DNA from: Euptelea pleiosperma
Lineage: Eukaryota; Streptophyta; Magnoliopsida; Ranunculales; Eupteleaceae
Assembly: GCA_035048495.1 (NCBI GenBank)
Contig: CM068540.1
Location: 2,154,829-2,218,828, forward strand
Length of the DNA stretch: 64,000 bases
Direction of reading: 5' to 3'
The position numbers were made by a program, and so were the translations under genes. The notes under the pieces are model-generated. The model ran no database searches and was not told the origin of the DNA. It saw nothing but the letters and a program-made list of their open reading frames with translations. Positions 48,886 to 60,524 of the stretch are shown here, in pieces. Each line of letters opens with the position of its first letter. Position 1 is the stretch's first letter.

Positions 48886-49196
48886 ATTAATATACCAAAA
48901 CCACCTAGGTGATAGCGTGTGTAAAGATTAGGTCTTAAGTCTTAACCATTTGGATCCTAACATACCACCACGCTTCCACTGCCGACGTACTTGGCAATCT
49001 ACTCTGTGGTCTAGGTAGCCCTTGCCACTGGCGACCTTCACTCTGGCCTCTTTTTCCACAGGTCACCCCTTCTGTGACGAACTCGAGACGTGGGGTTGGC
49101 TCTAATACCAAATGTTAAGACCCAAACTAATACACCAAAAGCACCTGGGTCATAGAAGTGCGTAAAGCTTAGGTCTTAACCATTAGGATACTAACA
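48873..49196 (-). mobile_element. TRIM (terminal-repeat retrotransposon in miniature)
   Basis: Two direct repeats, 48873-48962 (90 bp) and 49113-49196 (84 bp), each TGTTAAGACCC...CTAACA in plus orientation (TGTTAG...CTTAACA on the minus strand), enclose 150 bp. Next to the right repeat is GGCTCTAATACCA, complement of the initiator-Met primer site, so the element reads on the minus strand. No coding capacity. It interrupts gypsy integrase between VVVD and SKMAHF. Target copies are imperfect (GATA / TATA), so the exact ends may shift by a base or two. Confidence 0.78.
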
Positions 49197-49689
49197 TATA
49201 GACTCTCTAAAATGGCCCATTTATCCCGTGCAAGAAGTCCACAAATGCCTCTCATATTGCTCACTTATTTTTTAGAGAGAGCGTTTGCTTGCGTGGTGTT
49301 CCCAAATTTTTCACTTCTAACCGAGATGTTAAGTTTATGAGTCACTTTTGGCAGACTGTGTGGAAAAGGTTGGGAACCAAGTTACAATTTTCATGTGCTT
49401 ATACCCTCAAACAAATGGTCCAACGAAAGTAGTAAACAAGACCCTAGGAGATTTGTTGCGCATAAACAACCAAAGCAGTGGCATATAGTGTTTTTTAGAC
49501 TGGGTTTGTTTGTAATAGCTTCGTAAATCATTCTACAGGGATGACTCCATTTGGTGTCGTGCAAGGAAAATCACCAAATCAAGTGCTGGACATGATTCCT
49601 TTTGCAAAATATGTACGTTATAGTGGTGATTTTGATGCTTTGCAGAGCACATTAAGGAGACTAGGGGACGCCACGTGCAATGAACGTGC

Positions 49690-50000
49690 ACCTTACCCGT
49701 TGCATACTCTTAGAGACCACTAACCGTATATATGTTTGGCCCATCCCTAGTTGGACCCACATACCAAAATTCATCTTGATTAGTAATTTATATCCGTTGG
49801 GTTAGAGTACTTTTCATGGTTTATTTTTAACCGTGGATTTCTAGTAATATTTGGGGTACTCAGATTTATATCCGTTGGGTTAGAGTACTAATCAGGCCGA
49901 TTTTTGTTACTTGGGTCCATCTAGGGATGGGCCAAACATCCATACACTCAATAGCCTGTAATAGTGTGCCACATGGCTCACACTGTGGGTCCGTCATCAA
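49690..50000. mobile_element. Foldback element related to the Mutator-type MITE
   Basis: Arms around 49725-49830 and 49855-49960 are inverted repeats (GTTTGGCCCATCCCTAG / CTAGGGATGGGCCAAAC; ATATCCGTTGGGTTAGAGTA occurs on both sides of the centre). It shares the GTATGGATGTTTG and GATTAGT blocks with 61852-62249. The outer limits are unclear. It interrupts gypsy integrase. Confidence 0.65.
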
Positions 50001-51355
50001 CTTCGATGATAGACACCATCATCAAATTTTTGCTAGGGACAAAATTCAGTGCCACGTCGAGGTTCAATAAATGCTTTCACAATTGAGTGCAAATGTTAAA
50101 ATGTTGAATGACCAAAGCACCCATATAAAGTAAAAGGCTTCAATAAATGAAAGAAGCAATGTTTATAAATTTACGGAATTTGAGGGTCATATTAGGAATA
50201 AGGACTTTTTATTTCTTTAATAAGAAGGGAGCATTGAATGAGCTGCAGGGATGACGTGTGCTTACAAGGGTGAGCTGTGCTTTGACGCAAAAAGACCGAG
50301 GACCCCTCGTAAGTGAATAAATTAAAGAAAGGAAAGAAGCAAAATAAGGGCATATCTTGGAATATTGGGGTTTGGGTTGTAACTCGAGAAGGACCTTCTC
50401 TTGTTATATAGTAGAATAGATGCATGATCAGGTTTGGCAAAAGATTAGTGAAAGCAATAAAAAATACCAAGCTACTGCAAATAAACATCGTTGGGAGCAT
50501 GTATTTCAATTGGTAATTATGTTATGGTTTATTTGCAGAAAGAACGATTTATTGTTGGCACGTACAATAAGCTAAATATGAAGAAAATTGGACCATATGA
50601 AATAGTCAAGAAATTTAATGACAATTCCTGTGAAATTCAACTACCTTCGAAGTACATCTCTCGAACACTCAATGTTTCAGAGTTACCGAAATTTTGTGTT
50701 GTCCTAGATATTAATCAACAGGAAATGGTGCAAATTCAAAACCAGAGAGCGTGTGATTAATGTTTGTGAAAATTGTACGAGGCGAGGATCTTGTTTGTAG
50801 TATCTTGTTCAATGAAAAGCATGTCCATCGACTAATAGGTCATGGATTTCTGAGGGTGATGTTCACAGGTTGGACCTTAGAAACCTGGAGTCGAGTTTTT
50901 TCCAACCCAAGAAAATGACATCGTGGTGCGTGCGCGTGGACCCAAGAGATCAAGTGTGGCGCATGATCGAGACACTTTCCATATTTGCTTAGTTATTTCT
51001 TTATTTACAAGTTAAGTTATTTCCTTTTATTTGTTTATGTTTTAGTTCTTAGGATCAAAATGCTCTGATACCATGTAAGAAGTAAAGTCCTAGGGTTTGA
51101 GAGAAGAAAGAGAAGAGAAGAGAGTTGAATTCCTTAGATGAGATTAGGGTTAGGAGTTAGGGTTCCCAATATGAAGAAAGAGAATTAGATGGAGGAATTG
51201 GATGTCTTGTGTTAATTCACAGTGACCCCATAAATCTTATTTATGGAAAAAGGGTTACATAAAAAAGGACAAGTATACCCCTCATAAGAGGTATTTACAG
51301 AACTACCCCTATACAAGATAAATATGTATTTCTACGTATCTGATAACACTCCCCC

Positions 51356-52036
51356 TCAAGTTGGCGCATAGATATCTTTCATGCCCAACTTGCATAAACA
51401 TCTATGAAGTTGCCAACTGGGAACTCCTTTAGTGAAGACATCTGCTACTTGCTCATCTGTCTTCACAAAGGGGGTACAAACCTCCCCAGATACAATCTTC
51501 TCCCCAATGAAGTGGCGATCCACTTCAATATGCTTGGCCCGATCATGTTGCACCTGATTGTGAGCAATGCTGATAGCCGCCTTGTTGTCACAGTACAAGT
51601 TCATGGGTCCCAAGACTGGAAAGCCAAGTTTAGCCACCAACATCTTCAGCCAGAGTATCTCACACAAGCCATGGGCCATTGCCTTAAATTCTGCCTCTAC
51701 ATTGGATCTGGCAACTACTGGTTGCTTCTTGCTCCTCCAGGTAACTAGATTGCCTCCCACAAAGGTGCAATAACCTGAGGTAGATCTCCTGTCATCCTTG
51801 GCACCAGCCCAGTCTGCATCAATATATGACTCTATTCTCATGTGGCCATTCTTCTGAAAAAGGAGGCCTCGGCCAGGGGCAGACTTGAGGTATCTCAATA
51901 TCCTGTGAGCTGCCTCTAAGTGAATCTCCCTAGGAGAATGCATGTACTGACTGATAACCCTGACTGCATAGGCAATGTCTGGACGAGTCAAGGAGAGGTA
52001 GATCAACCTTCCAACCAATCTCTGAAAGCTCTCCAC
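51356..52036 (-). pseudogene. Copia E RNase H
   Basis: 226 codons: [100 protein letters not shown], ending CKLGMKDIYAPT just before the PPT. Conserved D-E-D residues are visible. Separated from RT by a frameshift near 52030. Confidence 0.9.
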
Positions 52037-53160
52037 ATCTTGTAAAGGTATACTACTCGAGTCAGCCAGCTGGTGATTCTGCTCTTGGGGGTCTCCACTG
52101 GCTTAGCTCCCAGCTTGCTAGTGTCCTTCAATAGATCTAGGACATACTTCCTTTGTGAGATGAAGATCCCTTGGCTGGATCTTGCAACTTCTATGCCAAG
52201 AAAGTACTTGAGGAGTCCCAGATCTTTGGTCTCAAACTCGCCTGTTAGATGATCATTTAGCTTGATCACCTCCTCTGCATCATTCCCTGTCAGAATGATA
52301 TCGTCAACATAGACGATGAGGGCCGTAGTGCTCTTCCCTAGGTGCTTCACAAATAGGGTGTGATCGGCTTGGCTTTGAGTATATCCCAACTTCTTCACTG
52401 CTAGAGTGAACCTCTCAAACCAAGCTCTGGGGGATTGCTTAAGCCCATAGAGGGCTTTCCTTAGATGACACACCTTGCTGCTATCCCCTGGAGGAGGTAC
52501 CATATAGACCTCTTCATGCAGATCACCATGAAGGAACGCATTCTTCACATCCAGCTGATGCAAAGGCCACGCTTGGTTTGCTGCTACAGACAACAATTCC
52601 CTGATGGAGTTCATCTTTGCAACGGGTGCAAAGGTCTCCACATAGTCAATCCCGTAGGTCTGAGTGTACCCTTTGGCAACCAGTCTGGCCTTGTACTTCT
52701 CTACTGACCCATTGGCCTTGTACTTCACTGTGAACACCCATCTGCATCCAACTGGCTTCTTGCCTCTTGGCAAGTCAACAAGCTTCCAAGTTTTGTTCTT
52801 ATCCAACGCCTTCATTTCTTCTACCATAGCAGCTTTCCATCTAGGGTGTGCTAACCCTTCTGCCACGGAAGAGGGAGTGGGAATGGTGGAAACTGATGTG
52901 ATAAAGGCTCTGTATGAAGGTGACAAGGCATCGTAGGAAACGAAGTTGCTCAAAGGGTGTTGAGTACAACTTCTGATGCCTTTTCTAATCGCAATAGGAA
53001 GATCAGAATCATCAGTAGGCAAAGGAATGACAGGTATAGGGAGAGATAGAGGATTACCTGGATCCGAGGAGTGAACCACTAGTCCTGGATCAGCTGTGAC
53101 TGTCGCCCTTCTGCTATAGACTTTAAGCTCCTTCTGAGCTCCAGGAGCACTATCAATCAC
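52003..53160 (-). pseudogene. Copia E reverse transcriptase
   Basis: 385 codons beginning in the Pro/Ser-rich linker (DSDLPIAIRKGIRSCTQHPL), then [76 protein letters not shown] and ALIVYVDDIILTGND with an intact YVDD catalytic box. It shifts out of frame near the end. The region 53161-53460 between it and integrase has stops. Confidence 0.92.
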
Positions 53161-53459
53161 ACTAGTAGTATGAATGGGTGGAGGCCTCTCAGACTCTAGA
53201 GGAGGAGATAGGGATATAGCAGGAAGAGGAACATTCCACCTCTCTTCATTACTACTCTCCCCCTACTCTCCCCCTGAAGAGAGGTGGGAGAGAAAAAAGA
53301 AAGCTCCTCACAAAAGGTGACATCCATGCATACAAACTTCTTTCCAGAGGATGGATGGTAACACTTGTACCCTTTATGGGTAGAGGAGTAACCGAGGAAG
53401 ACGCACTTGAATGCTTTGGGATCGAGTTTGGTACGATGAGGACCAAGGATATGTACATA

Positions 53460-54443
53460 TCATACACAACCAAAGATGCGAGGAGGAACAGAGAAAAGAG
53501 GAGAATCAGGGGAAAGAACCTGAAGAGGAGATTTAAAATTGAGAACACGAGAGGGTATTTTGTTACTCAAGTAGGCAACCGTCAACACAGCATCTGACCA
53601 ATAGGTCTTGGGGACATGAGAGCCAATCAAAAGAGATCTAGCTATCTCAGTCAAATGTCGCATTTTTCTCTCAGCTACACCATTCTGTTGAGGGGTGTAG
53701 CTATAAGAATTTTGATGACAAATCCCATGGTCAAGAAGGTAGTGTTGAAGGCCCCCAAACATATATTCTCCACCCTGGTCAGTACGAAGAACCTTGATGG
53801 AGATACCATACTGGGTTTGGATCATCTTATGAAAACCCTGAAAGATGGAATGAACTTCATCCTTGGTTTTCATGAGATAAACCCATGTACACCTAGTATG
53901 ATCATCAACAAAGGAAATGAAGTAGTGGAAGCCAAAGATAGAAGTAGTTGGAGAGGGACCCCATACATCAGAATGCACAATGTCAAAACAAGTAGAACTT
54001 TTATTACCTCTGGAGGGATATTTTGATCTACAATGCTTGGAGAGCTCACATGTCTCATAGTGTAAAGCAGAAAAAGAAATAGAAGTAAACAAACTTGGAA
54101 ATAAAAGTTTCAAATACTGAAAAGAGACATGCCCCAGACAAGCATGCCAGTTCAAAACAACATTTATCCTACTACTACTACTACTAGCAAAAGACTGTAG
54201 TGCCGTGGGCTCAGGAAAGCGTTCATCCAAAAGGTAGAGGCCATTAGCTTCATGTCCAGTGCCAATCATCCTCCTTGTCTCTAGGTCCTGAAAGACACAA
54301 GAAGTAGGGGAAAAAGTGACACTGCAGTTTAGGGTTTTAGTCAAAGCACTAACAGAAAGTAGGTTAGAAGTAAATCTGGGAACATGCAAAACAGATGAAA
54401 GAGGCAATTGAGGAGAGGGAAGGATATTCCCTTTCTCAGACAC
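53460..54443 (-). pseudogene. Copia E pre-integrase and integrase
   Basis: 327 codons. QDLETRRMIGTGHEANGLYL, LNWHACLGHVSFQYLKLLFP with CELSKHC (HHCC zinc site), then the DDE triad in IVHSDVWGPSPTTS, VLRTDQGGEYMFGG and YTPQQNGVAERKMRHL. Intact motifs. Overlaps the gag-protease frame by 100 bp in another frame. Confidence 0.92.
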
Positions 54444-55635
54444 AGAAGATAAGGTGTCATCAGCTGTTTCACCTTATCACGGCCAGAATAGATAGTATAA
54501 CTGGAAAATAAGGAAGACATGCCCGTCATGTGTTCTGAAGCCCCAGAATCAATGATCCAAGTGGGACTGTACGATGGAAGAGACACATGATGAGCAGGTC
54601 TAGGGTTACCTGACTGGGCAAAGGAGGTGGATGATGTGGCAGAAGGACCATCCAGCTGTTGAAGCAATCGTCGAAGGCTTGCAAGCTCTGTGGCTGAGAT
54701 ACCACCAGTCGGAGAGATAGTCAGAGATTGTCCAGGAGGAACTAAACCCGAAGTGTCCACACTGGCAGTATGAGCACCAGAAGACCTTAGCTGGCTAGGG
54801 CAACCATGTAACTTCCAACATTTGGCACGCACATGCCCTAACTTGCCACAGAAATCGCACTTGGGCCTTTCTCTAGTCAAGGACTTCCCAGAGGAAGGTC
54901 CAGTAGGAGTATAGGATGGAGCTAAGACAAGAGTCGGATAAGAGGAGCCTCTCTGAGGTTGCTGTGACTGCTGAGGCTAATAAGCAGGAGAGGCAACTAG
55001 CGCTGATTGCTCTGGAAGAGGATGCTCACTCTGAAGAGAGATCCACTTACTCTCTTCACTCTGAAGATAGGCGTACACCTCACTGAGAGAGGGAAGATCC
55101 ACCCTGCTACTCAAGATCTGAACACGAGGCAGCTCATAAGAAAGATTGAGGCCAGCAAGAAAATCAAAGATCCGGCCCTTCTCTATATATCAACGAAAGG
55201 GTGCAATCTCTGTGGGATTGATAGGCTGATAGGAGTAATAATGATCAAGCTCCTGCCACAAGGTACGGAGAGTAGTATAGTACTGAGAAAGAGACTTCTC
55301 CCTTTGCCTGAAGTGGGAGATAGTCTGTCGCAGCTGAAATGCTCGTCCATCGTTCTGCTGCTGCGAGTAGGTCTTCTTATTAATATCCCAAATCTCTTGC
55401 GCTGTGCGCATGAATAAGAAACTCTCACTGATATCAGGCTCCATAGAGTTGAGGAGCCATGACATGACAGTAAGATCATCTGTTTGCCACTGTCGATAAG
55501 AGGGATCTGATCTGGGAGGCTCAACCGTATCTTCTGTAGTGTGGCCAAGTTTCCCACGGCCCCAATGAACAACCGTGCAGCCTGAGCCCAACGTAAGTAG
55601 TTCTTACCATCTAACTTCACTGAGGTGATCTGCAA
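54341..55635 (-). pseudogene. Copia E gag and protease region
   Basis: Two overlapping frames at the right give gag: MQITSVKLDGKNYLRWAQAA (55183-55635) and SFLFMRTAQEIWDINKKTYS then FRQREKSLSQYYTTLRTLWQ (55190-55591). Farther left are the zinc knuckle CDFCGKLGHVRAKCWKLHGC (C-X2-C-X4-H-X4-C) and SPTWIIDSGASEHMTGMSSL with the protease DSGA (54341-54880). Stops near 54900-55180 and shifts interrupt the chain. Confidence 0.88.
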
Positions 55636-57362
55636 ACTTGGGTTCTCATAGGCTAAGTGCTACACTATAGGGCCTCCAACTCCACTGGAGGGAACTTCTG
55701 TGCTCACGTCTGACCCGGATGGAGAAACCAAGGAAGGTGAAGTAACCACGGGAGGTGGAGGATCTGCCGTGAAGAATAATGACCAAGAACAACTAGTAAT
55801 ACGGGCGGAAGATCAGTTTTAGATCCAGGCAGGACTAAAAACTAGCATCGAAGGTCAAGAAATCATCCAAATAGATCTTAATAGACATGTAGGAACCAAA
55901 AAAGCCTCCCAAAAAAATCAAGAACACCTATACAACATCAGAAAGGGTGTATAAGAGGCTAGATTAAGGCAAAAAAGCTAAATATAGGGGCAAAACAACT
56001 GCCACAGGCCAGCATACCACTGAAGAAAAGCTATTAGAGCTTTTAGGAGGTATTAGAAACAGATTGGGGAAGTTTTAGACCCAACCGATAGGCCAAAAAA
56101 CGCTAAAGGCGTTACCGGCGGTAACAAAGAGAGGGTTTTTTTGACCCAAAACCTTGAATACTCCATAGAATGGAGCAAGAATGGGTACAATGGGTTTCTA
56201 AGGGAAAAACGAACCAGATCCAAGGAAGAAATTAGGGTAAAAACCCTATTCAATGAGCCAAAATCCAGAAAAACGAAAAATCAAGTACCGAAAATTGCTT
56301 ATAGAAGAATCAACAAAAAACTATGTAGATGTGCTCAAAAACTTCGGCAAAAATCACCATTAATTCCAGGGGATCGAGATCTACCAGGAGTGAGAAGCTC
56401 AGAACAAACTGACCGTACAGGTGCTGACGTCAGTACAGTCTGGTGACATCAGCAGGTACAGAAAAAACTCCTGGTGCCTTCTGCAGACAACAATCCTTCG
56501 GTGAGGCTCTGATACCAAGTTGAATTCCTTAGATGAGATTAGGGTTAGGAGTTAGGGTTTCCAATATGAAGAGAGAGAGAAGAGAGAGAATTAGATGGAG
56601 GAATTGGATGTCTTGTGTTAATTCACAATGACCCCATAAATCTTATTTATGGAAAAAGGGTTACATAAAAAAGGACAAGTATACCCCTTATAAGAGTTAT
56701 TTACAGAACTACCCCTATACAAGATAAATATGTATTTCTACGTATCTAATAACAAAGAGAAAAAGAGAGGGTCACAAATTTAGATGGTTTGGATTCCTCA
56801 TTGTGATATATATACTAGTCACTTAAGTGGTGTGGGCCCACTTACATTAATAGAACACATGGGCCCAACACTACATAAAAGCCCAACTATGTAATATAAA
56901 CATAAATAAATAAACTAAGAACTCTAACAAGGATTTTACTTCTTACAGTTTAGTTACTTTTTAGAAGTTGCTTTCTACTAGGTGATTTGCTTGGTCATTT
57001 ATGGTAATTTCTTTGTAGAGATTTGGAAGTATAAGGGATGTCAAAACTCGTGGAGGCTCATTATTGTTGATATTGAACGAATTTTCTTTAATTCTTCTCT
57101 TGAAGAAGAACCCCATTGGGTATGGTGGAGTTCTAGTGCATGGATTTGCATAGACCTCAATTGATTATCCATTAGAAGAGTGTGATTTCCTCTCTTCTTC
57201 TTTGTTGTGGATCATTGATCGGATTTGTTTCATTGATTTTCATCAGTTTTTGGTTTACCTTGGGGTTTCTGCATGCAAGCTTGCATCAAAACATCATACA
57301 ATAAGAAATATTTGGCCTATTATTTGTTCACGATTGTTTTGGCTTAAAATGCACATTTGCAG

Positions 57363-57567
57363 AACAAACCTTCAAGAAGTCATGGGTACTCCAGGAGTCG
57401 TTGGCTATGAAACAAAGAGTAATCATATCATGGAAGTCCAGGTAACGCTTGGGATTGAAGCTGCAAGAAAGTGTATTATCGATGAAATACAATACACCAT
57501 GAAAAGTCATGGAATGAGCATAGACATTCGCCACACGATGCTTTTAGCTGATTTAATGACATCTACG
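57363..57567 (+). CDS. NRPC1: NRPC1 exon: conserved C-terminal domain
   Basis: Acceptor CACATTTGCAG. Codes [20 protein letters not shown], then [18 protein letters not shown] and [17 protein letters not shown], invariant features of the largest subunit. The frame stays open through a GTAACG at 57442 that could look like a donor, but the conserved continuation shows it is exonic. Donor ACG|GTGCGT, phase 0. Confidence 0.95.
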
Positions 57568-57707
57568 GTGCGTTGTTCGGTCTTTTTAACTTGCATTGCA
57601 TGCATTATTACCAAAAACTAGAATCCTGACAAATCTGAATTATTTTGGTGGTGTTTAGATGTGCATTCATGGGGTGACATTAAATTTGTGTGTGGTGTTT
57701 GTTACAG

Positions 57708-57910
57708 GGGGAAGTCCTTGGAATCACGAGATTTGGTATTCAAAAGATGAAAGAAAGTGTGCTGATGCTAGCATCATTTGAGAGGACAGCAGATCACCTT
57801 TTCAATGCTTCGGTTAATGGAAGGGATGACAAGATTGAGGGAGTAAGTGAATGCATCATCACAGGCATACCAATCCAGATAGGCACTGGAATACTTAAAG
57901 TTAGACAAAG
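57708..57910 (+). CDS. NRPC1: NRPC1 exon: C-terminal domain, penultimate exon
   Basis: Acceptor TTTGTTACAG. Codes [51 protein letters not shown] and LKVRQR. All are strongly conserved in Pol III. Ends with AG of Arg at donor AG|GTATGT (phase 2). Confidence 0.95.
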
Positions 57911-58029
57911 GTATGTACATAATAAATCTCAATACTAATGGAGAAACATTTAACAGGCTGAAATTTTCTCTTTTATCTTTCATATATTCATACTTACATA
58001 CATGCTACATGCTTGCATACATCCAGAGA

Positions 58030-59352
58030 TCTGTGAAGAAAATTAACTATTCCATGAGTTGTTCAAAAGATTGTGGACAAGTGCTCTTTATGATAGCATC
58101 TTTAGGACAGCTTTTTTTTAGCAATTAGTACTAGTGTGGAAAAAGCAGGACATTATACATAATTACAGAGTAATGGGCTACTAGCAACCTATGTAATGCT
58201 TTTACCAATTTATTATCAGTTGTATGGTAAAGCTAAAGCATGCAGGCAGTGAAAAAGGAAAATATATACAGCACCAAAAAGAATTTGATACCACATTGGA
58301 AAGAGAATAAAAAAAGCAGGAAACTAGGAAACGTTCCCCTGGTCAATATAGTTAAAGACAGATGGGAGATTCTGCTATGATTTAGAATGTAACCAGTAGA
58401 GAAAAGATTAAAGAGAGAGGAATAGAAATAGTAATGGAGGCGGAAGGTGGCGAAGAAGATTAGGGTTAGAGAGAGAAGTTGTGGGAAGAGAAGAGGTTGA
58501 ATGTTAATTCAATCTCTCTCACATGTATATATATACGATGGGGAAAACCTCTACAAAGGGCAAAATCATGGAGTTAAGTGGTGGGGCCACTTAACTCCCA
58601 TAAACATAAAACGTGGATTAAGTGGCTGGCCCACTTAACCCTCCTATGAAATAAAAGATCACCCCACGTGGGAAGTGGGACGCAGCCCACTTATGGACAC
58701 CCACGTGGGTGTAAACATAAACTCCAACAGATCCACTTCTCTATTAATTTTTCCATCAGTTATTAGAGCTTATATGCTTTTTCCCATGTTCTTAATCAAA
58801 CTAAGGATTTCCCTTGTTCAAACCATGGTCCAATCTTTTACCCGGTTAGAGGGCAGGGTGTAAAGTTATGATAAATATATGTGATGAAAATTTTAGTCCA
58901 TGAGTTGTTTATAAGATTCTGGACAAATGCTCTTTATGAGAGCATCTTAAGGACATGTTTTTTTAGCAATTGGTACTAGTGTGGAAAAAGTAGAACAATA
59001 CACATAATTACAGTCATTTGCAACTAGCAACCTATGTAATGCGTCTGCCAATTTATTTCCATATTGGTGGCTGTATGGTAAAGCTGAAGCACACAGGCAC
59101 TGAAAAAAGGAAAATATATTACCACCAAAAAGAATATGATACCGTATTGGAAAGAGAATAAAAAAAGCATGTAACTAGGAAACGTTCCCCTGGTCAATAG
59201 AGTTAAAGACAGATGGGAGATTCTTCCACTTCTCTATTAATTTTTCCATCAGTTATTAGTACATTATATGATTTTTCCTATGTTCTTAATCAAACTAAGT
59301 ATTCACTTGTTCAAACCATGGTCCAATCTTATAGCCTGGTTGGAGGCCAGAT
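58030..59352. repeat. Tandem duplication in intron 14, one copy with a solo LTR
   Basis: 58030-58860 and 58880-59352 are direct repeats: both contain TGTGGAAAAAG, AACCTATGTAATGC, ACGTTCCCCTGGTCAATA, AAAGACAGATGGGAGATTCT and TCAAACCATGGTCCAATCTT in order. The first copy is longer only because an LTR sits in it; the second keeps the empty site. Confidence 0.9.
58373..58729 (-). mobile_element. Solo LTR, copia family 1, in intron 14
   Basis: 357-bp LTR like those of copia B and D, with the (TA)n tract and the CCCCACGTGGG / CACCCACGTGGGTG palindromes, ending ACTCCAACA. Left flank GATTC and right flank GATCC; the empty duplicate copy reads GATTCTTCCACTTC, so the right side has a small deletion. 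Confidence 0.88.
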
Positions 59353-60524
59353 CCTTGGCCCCTGTGGAGGTTTGGTAGTACTCTCATTTTCTTTTATTTT
59401 GCAAAAAAATTACATTTTGTTAGTTGTCGATAGAAAAGATACCACGTAGTCGAAATGTGCATTATTTTGTGAAATATTTCATGAAATGAGCAATAAATTT
59501 TAATGTATAACATTTCAACCCAACCATAGTATAAAACTGCATTATTTCGGTCAAAAACTTTTGACCGAACAAAATATTTCAACCTGAACAGTAAACCATT
59601 CTAAATATTTTTGTTTTTGTTAATTAAAAAAGCTCCTGTATCAATTGATTGAGTGGAATAAAGTGATATTTGGGAACTTCTAAAATTTTCGAAGTAACAA
59701 CAAATGCTTTTAATTAAACTCAATTTTATTGTTATTTCTTGTTAGAAATAGAGTTTAAAGATGTAAATGCACCATTGTATTTCATGAAATATTTTTCTAG
59801 AGGTATTACTTTACTTCCTATTGGTTTGATTCAACATTATTTTGCTAAATAAACATAATTTAATACATTGATCTGGACCATTTTATTGGTGATATCATCA
59901 AGTTCTTGGACATTTGTATAGTCATATGCCTAAGAGTGCCAACAATAAAGTGCATAGGCTTACCAAGATTGGCACTCTATCGCGTTTTTGGTTTATTGGG
60001 GAGGATATATTTTGGTCTTCTTCTTAATAAAATTACTCTTTTACAGCTAAAAAAATAGCAAAGAACTAAGGACATCGCGAAATAATCCAACCACATTACT
60101 AATGGAGAACAAAGAACAACAATTGCAATGGTTTCAAGGATGATAATCATCATATACCTTATCCTAACTATTTGGGTTTGGTAACACTAATCCTGTTGCG
60201 TGATTAAACTCTATCTAGAGCAATATCTTCCATTAAGGGGTGTGAACTATAAATTTCCCTTTTTCCTTGTACACAACATTCCATTAAACATGCAGATAAT
60301 TCGTAATGTGGTTGATCATTAGTAATCAACCACTAGCAGGATTTCATATCTAGGTTGTTTTAAATCATGTTGAGTTGCCTGAGCTTGATATGTATCTTTA
60401 TTTATGTTAGAATATCCTGCATACAACACATTCACACGTTTATGCAATTTCCTTTTATGTAAACATTTTTTTGGTTCACATATGCACATTCCGAAAGCTT
60501 GTTGGAACTTATTCAACTTTCCTA
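59353..60524 (+). other. Intron 14 end, nothing firm
   Basis: AT-rich. GTCGAAATGTG, TGAAATATTTCATGAAAT and TTTCGGTCAAAAACTTTTGACCGAA (59450-59585) are short inverted motifs that recur near 61200-61390 and 62440-62540, probably a diffuse MITE family. 59880-60060 resembles a retroposon 3' end. Confidence 0.45.

Larger units (their letters stand above)
51126..56754 (-). mobile_element. Copia element E, nearly complete
   Basis: LTRs 51126-51348 (223 bp) and 56521-56754 (234 bp), TG...CA on the minus strand (TGTTATCAGATACG...GGAATTCA), very similar to each other apart from a small GA-rich indel. Polypurine complement CTCCCCCTCAAG follows the left LTR; primer site complement CTCTGATACCA (56509-56519) precedes the right LTR. 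All copia domains are present in the order gag, protease, integrase, RT, RNase H, with a handful of shifts and stops. The high LTR similarity makes it one of the youngest insertions here. Flanking bases AGAGT/AAGAG do not form a clean duplication in the GA-rich target. Confidence 0.92.
51074..56929 (-). mobile_element. Copia F: one LTR and a scrap of leader, split by copia E
   Basis: The LTR parts 51074-51125 and 56755-56929 together match the copia C LTR (TGTAAGAAGTAAAGTCCTAG ... GAACTCTAACA). The primer site complement CTCTGATACCA (51063-51073) sits left of it, so this is the 5' LTR of a minus-strand family-2 element whose body is gone. It must predate element E, which lies inside it. Confidence 0.82.
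44388..57260 (+). mobile_element. Gypsy element split by five later insertions
   Basis: Plus-strand Ty3/gypsy pieces surround the nested elements. 44405-44760: aspartic-protease region (TDKLKLKE, VSFSIGNTYHGNVLCDVVPM, CHILFGRPWQF). 44880-44977: start of RT (HNIDFILGSSLRNLPRYRMS). 48721-48872 and 49197-49680: integrase ([36 protein letters not shown] in shifted frames). 50491-50760: integrase C-terminus ([36 protein letters not shown]). 50761-51053 and 56930-57260 look like 3' UTR/LTR. Most of RT and RNase H are missing at the copia B junction, so a deletion accompanied or followed that insertion. No terminal duplication could be located. Confidence 0.75.

Noticed and set aside
56509..56520. 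CTCTGATACCA stretches as tRNA-Met gene fragments
   Set aside because: Only the 3' end complement is present and it always abuts an LTR, so these are retroelement primer sites. No cloverleaf could be found; no tRNA or rRNA gene was recognised in the window.
51121..56759. Clean 5-bp target duplication for copia E
   Set aside because: Flanks AGAGT and AAGAG are in a GA-rich tract and do not match exactly, so no duplication is claimed.
57441..57446. GTAACG as a splice donor inside exon 13
   Set aside because: The frame continues with strongly conserved residues ([19 protein letters not shown]) directly after it.
57202..57621. 139-codon frame that looks like an independent gene
   Set aside because: Its conserved part is exon 13 of NRPC1; the upstream residues are intron sequence before acceptor CAG at 57360-57362.
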